From Parachlorella kessleri (lineage: Eukaryota > Chlorophyta > Trebouxiophyceae > Chlorellales > Chlorellaceae), in the NCBI GenBank assembly GCA_001598975.1, contig BBXU01001039.1, positions 39,488 through 103,487 on the forward strand: DNA of 64,000 nucleotides, read 5' to 3'. A model generated the notes under the pieces. That model was given only the letters and a program-made list of their open reading frames with translations. It had not been told where the DNA came from and ran no database searches. A program made the translations under genes and the position numbers. Position 1 is the stretch's first letter; each line of letters opens with the position of its first letter. This document shows, piece by piece, positions 55,606 through 64,000 of this stretch.

Positions 55606-58600
55606 ATGGCTATCCCAACCCGCACTCTGGGCAAGGGGTCCCCCTTGGAGGTGTCAGCAATTGGCTTCGGGTGCATGTCGCTCACCCCTGGCAGCTTTTA
55701 TGACACTGCTGGCCTGACAGAGGAGCAGGCAACTGCAGTCTTGCACCGAGCAGTTGAGCTGGGTGTCACGCTTCTCAACACATCTGACCTCTACGGTAAG
55801 GTTTGAGGGCGTCTGGCTGGCAGTGAGCCCTATACGTAGTTCACAGAGCTGCTGTGTCTCGCTCCGACCTTGCTAGCACTCACTGTCAGACACCTGCGTC
55901 AATGCTCTGCAGGCCCTTACAAGAATGAGGAGCTGCTGGGTGAGTGCCACCAACAAATTGTTGACAATGGTATTGATGGTTATTCAGTTACTTCCTAGGT
56001 GGAAGCCACAATTGCGCATTGTGTCTTTTGTAATTTCTAGGTCTGTCCTTGCACGTTCTGCCGTAGGCTTTTCAGATTTGATTGCTCTCAACCACGCTGC
56101 CAGTGTGGCAGGCAGGCAGCGTTGCCACAGCACCTCCACTTGTGGAGATCAGCCAGCTTACAGCACCATCTCTTATAGACCCGCCTGGTACACTTGCCCT
56201 GGAGATGCTATTGTTGTACTTTGTACTCATATAACGAGTCTATACTAGGTCAACCCTTGCTGCAGGCCGGGCCTTGGAGGGTCACAAGGACAAGATACGC
56301 ATCGCCACAAAGTGGGGGCCCATGTTCACTGAAGCTGGCTACCGCATGGATGCCTCTCCCGCCAACTGCCGCGCCTGCGCTGAGGGGTCGCTCAAGCGAC
56401 TGGGCGTGCCGGCCATTGACCTGTTCACCATGAGGGGGCCGGTGGACCCTAAGGTCCCCTTGGAGGAAACCATGGCTGAAGTCAAGGTTGGTGAAGTCGA
56501 GGACTGGTCATGCATTTTATCCCAGGTGGGAAGCTTGACCATCTGAGCAAGGCAGGCATAGGGTACTTGAGCCCACCCACATCCACCTCAGGCACCCAGT
56601 GCCAGCTGGCCTTCCACACCCAAACAGCAGCCCATTCAACGTGTTGAAGGCTGAACTCCTCATGTATGCCTCAGAGGCATGGGTGTCAGGGGCAGGGTAC
56701 CTGCAAGGTTGGCTGGCAGGCTGAAGCAGGCAGGGAGAGCAACTTTACTTTCCGACCCGGCTTTTACTCCTCGGCAGGGCCATCATACCAAGGCCGGAGT
56801 GTTTGGCAATGCTTGTCTGACTGTGCCGTGGCCGAAGCAGTGCACGAGACACTCGCCAATGCTGGCAAGGGCATGCCAGCCCTGTGCTTGGTAAAGTGCT
56901 GACGTTTAGTGAATGTCGTCAGTGAGTTTTCTTGCTGCTGCAGAAGCTTGTAGAGGAGGGGAAGGTGAAGCATGTGGGCTTGTCAGAAGTGAGTGCAAAC
57001 GACATCCGGCGGGCCCATGCCGTCGTGCCAATCACGGCCATTGAGCAGGAGTGGAGCCTGTTCACGCGGGACATTGAGGTGCGGCCACACACTCTCCCTG
57101 CTAAATGGTATGTTTCAGTACTGCCTTGTATGTTCGTCGGTGAGCAGGGCAATTCAGGTCGCTATGTTGTTCCTTGTGCCTATGGGGTTTATATTGGAAA
57201 GCTTGGCCACCAAGTCAGATTGTCATACGCCTGCTGCCGGTCAACACCACTTTCGCTGGCTGATGGTGGCTGGTCGGTGCCCTGTCAGTTAGTTGAGTTC
57301 TAGGGTTGCTTCAGCTGCAGGAGCGTTGTCAAGCTATGTTTTATTGGGGGGCTTACTTTGTTGTGGGTTTGCTGAGCTCTTGCAGAGTTGTTGTATAGTG
57401 TGATGGATATATTTACTTTGGAGCCTCTGGTAATGAACACTTTGTAGAACTTCGTCCCATATGCAGGAGGATATCCTGCCTACATGCCGAGAGCTGGGCA
57501 TCGGCATTCTGGCCTGTAAGTGATGATAACATCAAAATAGTATAATTAGAATAAGGCTGCTTAGTACTAGGGACTTGAATAACACTACTACTTTTTAGCC
57601 CTGGGCTGCAAGTGTGCTTCGATCGCCTTGGGTGGGTACAACACTGGATGCAATGTTGGGAAGAGCTCTCCTTATACACCAAGCAACAACACCTCTACTG
57701 CAGTGCATGGCCTCAACTGTGACCCTTGGGAAGGAGGTAGCCTGGGCGCCTTTAAATATGCTTTGCCTTTGCACAACGTGCTGTCCCGTGGCCATGCAGA
57801 CTCCCCTCTGGGCCGAGGACTTTTAGCGGGGCGGTTCAAGAGCGCCGACGAAGTCAGCGAGAATGACCACAGGCGCACCGCTATGCCACGCTTCATGGGC
57901 GAGAATTTTGACAAGGTCAGGGGCTCTAGGGTTTTTCAGTGGGCAGGCCTTGCTGTCACACCTCTATGTGGCGCTCCTGGGTCTGGGGCCGTCTAGTGCT
58001 TCTGCACTCTGGCTAGGTAGCTGTGGCTCACTTGAACTGTTACTGGGCGCCGGAGTGTGGTCTTTTGGTGGCGCACCTTGAGGGCAGGTGTTGAAAGTCA
58101 GGTGCCTTGCTTTCTTTGGCAGTGGTGGGGAGGCTGGCGTTGGCCGCAGTGGTTGCCGTGCCATGGGCAGGGCTTGCAAAGTCTCACCGCAGCTAATGCC
58201 TGAATCACCCCACAGATGTGTGGTAATTATGCTTTCAGGCATCCCTGGCTCGTGCGTGGAGAAGACCGGTCCTGTGACCTCATGCGCCCCTCTTCTCACC
58301 GCCGTGCAGAACCTGCAGCTGGCCCAGAATGTGTTCCGGGTGGCGGAGCGCAAGGGCTGCACACCCGGCCAGCTGGCGCTGGCTTGGCTGCTGCACAAGG
58401 GAGACGATGTGGTGCCCATCCCAGGTAAGGACGGATGGTCTGCAATGGGATAAACATTTATTCGCTGGGTGGGCGGTGTGCACAGGGGCGCAGGGCAGTC
58501 CGCTGGCATGATGTCTTGGTTGGGTTCGAAGGCAACCGAGCACAACATGCAGGTCTACTTTCTGCTGCTCCTGCTGCCTTGTTAAGAGGACTCTATGTCG

Positions 58601-59176
58601 GCTGCCTGCAGGCACCAAGAGTATCAAGTACCTGGATGAGAATGTTGGGGCGCTGAAGGTCAAGCTGACCCCAGAAGAAATGGAGGAGCTAGAGAGCCTG
58701 ATTCCCCATGACCAGGCAAGACTTACGGGTGTTGTAATTTGACCAAGGCCTGGACATACAGCACGCCATGCGGAGCAAAATATTACTCTGCGGCATAGGT
58801 GGTGCCATTCTGTTTCTGTGCACGATGAAGGGGCTGCAGCTAGCCTGGTGATGCTTGCAAAGTGCACTGGGCTACCGCCGTGCTTGCAAAACAGGCAGTG
58901 AGGCACCTCTATGTCTTGGCGGAGGAGCGCTGCTGCCTGTGGTCTCGATTTTCTCAAGCTGATGCTTATTCCTGAAAGTCGTTTGCCAGCGCGCTGTATT
59001 ACATTATTGTTATTACTTATAGTTGTTATTCCAGGTTTCCGCACAAGGCGTTCCCATGAAGTTGATGCTTGTGACTAATAGTCCTTTGCCAGCGTGCTGT
59101 GCTACAGGTGGCGGGGACACGGTATGCCAGCATGGAGCACACAACCTACCACGGCAGCGGCAAGGGGGGACACTAG
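55606..59176 (+). CDS. Aldo-keto reductase, tandem copy 1
   Basis: NADPH-dependent aldo-keto reductase; substrate unknown, probably cytosolic. Exons 55606-55795, 55913-55939, 56266-56486, 56944-57078, 57467-57515, 57800-57915, 58310-58424, 58612-58715 and 59108-59176 give 341 residues. The fold is evident: [11 protein letters not shown] at strand 1, NTSDLYG then [59 protein letters not shown] and the C-terminal cofactor segment. Catalytic Asp61, Tyr66 and Lys88 are present. The usual catalytic His in QHR is absent: the segment reads [11 protein letters not shown]. The donor after 58715 is GC (CAG/GCAAGA), while the paralogue at 60435 has GT at the same place. Intron 57516-57799 interrupts the Tyr codon of YSPLG and is absent from the paralogue. 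Confidence 0.92.
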
Positions 59177-60434
59177 CAGCCTGGCAGGATGCAACCAGCT
59201 GAGCGACACCACCACTTGACTGACAATCCTGTGATGAAGAGAAGCGCTTGGTGCCGGTCTCTGTGAGGACACCTCTTGCCCTCTTCCCGATGTAACAGGC
59301 AGGATTGTGTGAAGTGGAACGGTTCGGTGTGATTTTTTAGAGACAGGTTTGCAGGGATATGAAGGCGCGCTTGTTGGGGGTGGCCAGAAGTTAAGTGATC
59401 GATGTTTTACCATGCTTTGTTGAGGCTGTGATTGGCTGTGTGCAAGTATGGGCTCTGGCAAATGCTTGGGATCGGTTTTGATAAAATATTTTGGGTAGGT
59501 TGCCGTGCCTGAGGTCAGCCTCTACTTTGTGCCCTGTGTATGTGAAGACCAGGCTCGGCAAGGCTGGAATGAAGGTTGTAATGAAAGATGCATGGAAGCT
59601 GCTTCGCCGCAATTATTTGAAAGAATCGACCTCACCTTCTATCACCTTGCTCGCAACACACCATATAACTGGGGGCAACTGCGGCAGGACCCCTGAGCAG
59701 GCTCTCTGTCAATGGTGTTCAGCATGGTAGATATATGTACCCATACAGGAGGGGCGGTGGGGTGTGGTGGGGGGGGGCAAGTTTTTAGGCGGACCAGCAT
59801 TTACTCTGCAGATCTCAAAGTGGCTCCCCACCAACCAGAAGAAGGACGTGCAGGCTGAGTGCAGGCATTGGGCACAGTTCCATCCTCAGCTTTTTGAAAG
59901 ACTGGAGCAGACACTGATTATGTTACAGGCAATGCTGAGCATGCACGCTGCAAATATTCGCTGCGTCACATGACAACTCACGGCACCTCATGATGCACAG
60001 ACATTATTATACCTCCCTTTCCTGTGTACGCCAAGGCCGCCTGGCCACAGCGACTGTGCATGGCAATCGATCGTCAGGGTAAGTAGCCCCGTCAGCCCAG
60101 ACTCTCCCTTTATAGCGGGAGTCGTTGCCCCGGTAGCGACTACAGCCCTTGTGGGTCCTTAGCAGGTCCTTAGCAACCTCCAGGGCCACGAGTGTCAGCG
60201 CGCCTATAGCCTAAGCGCCGGCGCTCTGTAGGTGGCACACGTAATTCGCTCCGCGGCCACAAGAAAATAATCTATCGGAATTGAAAATAATCCATCATGC
60301 GATATATAGGTTGCTGTTGGTCGTAGACTGATCAACTGCTTAGTGCGTCTATTGTTGGCACCACCGCACCACGGGGCACTCCTCCCTTTGTTCCCTCGAG
60401 CTGATCTGACAGCAAGTGTTGTAAGGTCACCATC
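59177..60434. other. Spacer between the two aldo-keto reductases
   Basis: These 1.26 kb hold the end of AKR1 and the promoter of AKR2. A TGTAA at 59577 fits as the AKR1 polyadenylation signal. A short G-run lies at about 59770. No gene was recognised. Confidence 0.45.
59577..59581 (+). terminator. Putative polyadenylation signal TGTAA for AKR1
   Basis: TGTAA occurs about 400 bases after the AKR1 stop codon; it is supported by position only. Confidence 0.4.
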
Positions 60435-63293
60435 ATGGCCCTCCCCACCCGCAAGCTGGGCAAGCACTCCCCGCTGGAGGTGTCTGCTGAAGGCCTAGGC
60501 TGCATGTCGCTGACCCCTGGCAGTTTTTATGACACTGCTGGGCTGACCGAGGAGCAGGCGGCAGCAGTGGTGCACCGAGCAGTGGAGCTGGGTGTCACGC
60601 TTCTCAACACATCTGACCTCTATGGTGAGTCGGTCACGGAATGCGTGCAACCTGGCTCAGGGCTGGTGCGTCCAAACCTTGGTTGCATGTGGCCTTTCCC
60701 TGCCAGTGGCACCATATCTGGCGCCATAGCCACCTGTGGCAGCAGTCTATGTTGGCATCTGCGCATTAGGCAAATTGGTTACCCAGGGCTACGCGGATTG
60801 TGGGGTGACAGATAAAGCTTCTCTTTGTGGTCATGAGGGGTTCGGGGCTTCTGAGGCGGCATGGGTTTTGCCTTGCCCTGACCTGCAGGGCCTTACATCA
60901 ATGAGGAGCTCCTTGGTGGGTGCACGCTGCAGGGCTGCAAAGGGCGGGAACACAACGTCAGTCTGCCTGTTGACATGCTCTTGAGCACCCCAGCAGCACC
61001 TGTGCACCAGCTCTCACCCAGCAAAGGCGCCCTTGTCCCTTAGTAATGAACCTGGATGCCGGCCTGGCAACCCCTGAGGGGGGTGAGCTTACAGGTGACG
61101 TCTCCAGGTCAAGTCCTGCACCGGTGGCTTTATGTTGGCCCCACTTGGGGGAATCGCAGCAGAATGGTTAGGTGGTGGTACGCTGATAGACTAGGCTAGA
61201 TCAAGTCCTGAGTCCTGCACCTGCTGCTTGAGGATCTGTGGTCATAATTGCAGGCCGGGCCCTGGAGGGTCACAAGGACGAGGTACGCATCGCCACCAAG
61301 TGGGGCCCCATGAAGACGGAGTCAGGCTTCCACATGGACGCCTCTCCCGCCAACTGCCGCGCCTGCTGTGAGGGGGCCTTGAAGCGACTGGGCGTGCCGG
61401 CCATCGACCTGTTCACCATGAGGGGCCCAGTGGACCCTAAGGTCCCCTTGGAGGAAACCATGGCTGAGGTCAAGGTTAGTCAGATCTTTTTTTTCTTCCT
61501 GCCCTATCTCATGTATGGTCGGGATGCATGTCGAGCAGGACTGTCTATAGTCAGGGTATGTGTGCAAGGCCTGCCAGTCTATGTCTGGGCATGGTGGTCC
61601 GCCTGACATTGATTGCGCAAGTTCTTTTTTCGCACCTGTCACAGAGGCTAGTGGAGGAAGGGAAGGTGAAGCATGTGGGACTGTCGGAGGTTAACAGCGA
61701 TGACATCCGCCGTGCACATGCGGTCGTGTCGATTACGGCGGTTGAGCAGGAATGGAGCCTGTTCACCCGTGACATCGAGGTGCGGCAGCTGATAGCGGAA
61801 CTTGAGACTTGACATCATGGTTCCGGCAATCCAGTTCGGTGCATGCCGTCGGAATGATAATGCAGGGACCAAACGCTAGCAACACCAGCCAAGCTGTCTT
61901 CTGTGCTACATCTTGCAGTGTTGCCGCCCACTGCTCAAGCTATACCTGTCCAGAAAACCTCGGAAGTAGCTGCCTCGCCCCATGGTTCAGCCCTGATCAC
62001 ACCCCTGGGGAATGAGTACACTGTCATGACATGCTGCAGCGGCTGCCACCGAACGCACACACAATTGCGACCTCTCCCCCGGTGCAGGAAGACATCCTGC
62101 CCACTTGCCGAGAGCTGGGCATTGGTATACTGGCTTACTCCCCCCTGGGGCGTGGCCTACTGGCGGGGAGGTTCACAAGCGCAGCCGACATTGGAGTCGA
62201 CGACTTTCGGCGCACGATGATGCCACGCTTTCAGGGAGAGAACTTCGAGAAGGTGGGGTGGGCCTGCGGGGGCCTGTGTTTGGTAGGTTGGTACCTGTCT
62301 CAAAGTCAAGCCAAGGGCTGTGCCCAACAGTCACTAGCGGGGGAGGATGAATGTCTAGGTGAGGCACTCCGGGTACTTGCATCAGCTGCCTATTGGACCG
62401 CCAGAGGAGCTTGTAGTAGGGATGTAAGGGGTAAGAAAACCAGGTGCGGTTCCAGGCCTGGTGGGGTGGGGTGGGGCTGAAGGGTCCTAGTGGAGTTTAA
62501 GTCTTAATCAGCGCCTATCGGTTGCTTGGTAATGTTGATCTTGCCAACACGCCAAGATGCCCCCCCTACTCCCCGCTTTTTCTTGTTGCCGTGCAGAACC
62601 TGCAGCTGGCCCAGAATGTGTTCCGGGTGGCGGAGCGCAAGGGCTGCACACCCGGCCAGCTGGCGCTGGCTTGGCTGCTGCACAAGGGAGACGATGTGGT
62701 GCCCATTCCAGGTGAGACTTCGTCACTCATCATGACTGCTCAGGACCAGAGTGCCTTTATGCTGTGGTTCTCATGTTTGGTGAGCGGTGTTCACTTTGGC
62801 ACTTCACTTTGGCACCCCGCAATTTGAGCACCACTTGCCTGTCCCGCTGGCTTGAATGGCAACGTGCTCTTGGGCCATGCTTGTGCAGCTGTAGCTTGTA
62901 GTCAATGCACGGCCAGGCAAGTAGCCTTACAAGCCAGAACTAAATCCACTGCATGAAATGCTTTCCGTCTGCTGAGACCCGTACCGGTCTGCACATTTGT
63001 TGATGGTGGCGGGTAGTGTACCCCCAGGGTTAGTTTTACCTGGAGCCCAGCACGGCGGCATGCAAGGGAGGCTCATTGGGCTACCAAGGCCAGTATATCT
63101 ATCTAGGTGAGGTTTGTCAAGAAGTGATGTCGGTGGCTAAGTTGCAGGCACCAAGACCATCAAATACCTGGAAGAGAACGTGGGGGCCCTGAAAGTCAAG
63201 CTGAGCCCTGAGGAGATGGAGGAGCTGGAGAGTCTGGTGCCCCATGACCAGGTGGGGCTCAATAAATAAATAAATAAATAAATAAAAAATAAC

Positions 63294-63392
<99 letters not shown>

Positions 63393-63713
63393 ATACGCCC
63401 AGGCCTCGCCGCCCAGCCGTAGCTGGGCGATAAGTGATGCCCAGTGGGCACCGGCCAGGGGCGTGGGTTAAGGGAGCGCCATCGGTTGTACCTCATGGGC
63501 ATGTAGCCCCCACCAGGTGGCCTCAGGCGCTACCGATTGGATGTTAGATACAGTGCCGGGGATGCTGGGCCTGCTATCCAAGGTAAGTGCCATGCTGTGG
63601 TGCGCTGTGCCACGCTATGCCACCATACGCTACGCCACGCTGTTCGGGCGATGTGCGGGGGGTATGGTAGGCCCCACTGATGGTGGGTGATGTTCTTGCA
63701 GGTCAGCGACTGA
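60435..63713 (+). CDS. Aldo-keto reductase, tandem copy 2, altered C-terminus
   Basis: Close paralogue of the gene at 55606. Exons 60435-60624, 60889-60915, 61254-61474, 61645-61779, 62088-62252, 62597-62711 and 63148-63251 have the same phases as copy 1. Exon lengths also match exactly, except that exon 62088-62252 (165 bases) equals two exons of copy 1 (49 + 116). The protein has the same Asp, Tyr and Lys catalytic residues and the same [11 protein letters not shown] segment without the usual His. After PHDQ the copies diverge. Copy 1 ends [14 protein letters not shown] and on. The best continuation here is 63517-63582 plus 63702-63713, ending [17 protein letters not shown] and SKVSD. The intron before it contains the TAAA microsatellite. 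The last two exons are weak calls. Predicted length is 344 residues if they are right. Confidence 0.85.
61133..61199 (+). repeat. Dispersed intronic repeat, copy 4
   Basis: It shares TGTTGGCCCCACTTGGG, GCAGAATGGTTAGGTGGTGG and TAGACTAGGCTAG with copy 1 in order and spacing. It lies in AKR2 intron 60916-61253, in sense orientation. Confidence 0.78.
63261..63395 (+). repeat. TAAA tetranucleotide microsatellite
   Basis: About 134 bases of nearly perfect AAAT repeat, interrupted once near 63284-63296. It starts nine bases after the last well-supported AKR2 donor site, inside the intron. Confidence 0.98.
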
Positions 63714-63747
63714 TGAAACAGTAGCCCCAACCAACACACACAGACTT

Positions 63748-64000
63748 CTGCTGGAGGCCACCCTGAACGTTGCCGCCAAGTAACTTGAGGAGCGCGAAGA
63801 TTCATGCGTCATCCTGACTATCCCCCCCCCCTCCTCTCCCTCTCTAATGCAGGAGCTGGAGGCCACCCTTAAAGAGGCTGCCAGGAGGCCGACGAGCGCG
63901 AAGATGCAATGTGTCATCCTTGACTAAATACCCCCCCCCCACCCCACCCACCCGGCTGCAGGAGCTGCATACCACCCTGAACGAGGCCACCAAGGAGGTT
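63748..64000 (+). repeat. Decayed tandem coiled-coil exon repeat (runs off the right edge)
   Basis: Two full units (63748-63852 and 63853-63961) and a partial third (from 63962) each start with (GAG)CTG-GAG-GCC-ACC, encoding ELEATLKEAA, LLEATLNVAA and ELHTTLNEATKEV. The two full units continue with GAGCGCGAAGAT or a variant, then a C-rich tract and a TGCAG acceptor; the third is cut off before that point. Units are about 105-109 bases. Unit 1 has an in-frame TAA and unit 2 appears to have lost a base, so at least these two are not intact exons. Confidence 0.8.

Noticed and set aside
63261..63395. CRISPR-like or telomeric array
   Set aside because: It is a simple four-base repeat without spacers or a telomere unit, so it is a microsatellite.

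Overview
The window is nuclear DNA of a green alga, most likely a chlorophycean. Every recognisable protein is split into many short GT-AG exons, the introns are mostly 100-500 bp, base composition is moderately GC-rich, and several genes are followed by TGTAA, the chlorophyte polyadenylation signal. It also carries a short algal-type [FeFe]-hydrogenase gene with no N-terminal iron-sulfur domains. Exon models below were built by hand from splice sites, reading phase and family motifs. They close in frame for every gene that is complete in the window, except one junction in the M1 peptidase. No prokaryotic operon, CRISPR array, viral gene or RNA gene was seen.

Layout from left to right. 1-5026 (-): a MOS2/GPKOW/Spp2-type G-patch + KOW splicing factor, cut by the left edge. 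One of its introns contains a complete gene on the other strand, CGR1/CCDC86 (1762-2804, +). 5322-8284 (+): a four-pass membrane protein with a Pro/Tyr-rich tail (copy A). 9699-16105 (-): HYDA, the [FeFe]-hydrogenase, 15 exons. 17216-19500 (+): copy B of the same membrane protein family, so the hydrogenase lies between two paralogues. 20812-27195 (+): a K+-dependent H+-translocating pyrophosphatase, 15 exons. 28713-36397 (+): an amino-acid/auxin-permease-type transporter with a disordered N-terminus of about 950 residues. 38112-42909 (-): a TauE/SafE-family membrane protein. 44418-52076 (-): a type II membrane M1 aminopeptidase. 52398-53327 (+): a DPY30 homologue. 53836-55220 (-): a GET2/CAML-like ER receptor subunit. 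55606-59176 and 60435-63713 (+): tandem aldo-keto reductases. The right edge holds a TAAA microsatellite and a decayed coiled-coil exon repeat.

Most genes are unrelated housekeeping or membrane functions in convergent and divergent pairs. A shared theme can be argued only for the hydrogenase and the pyrophosphatase, since both suit energy-limited or anoxic conditions; that link is inference. The most unusual structural features are the nested gene, repeated partial duplications of exon edges (with their splice sites) inside neighbouring introns, intron presence/absence differences between paralogues, two GC-AG introns, a dispersed repeat found in four introns, and the unnamed tetraspan family on both sides of the hydrogenase.
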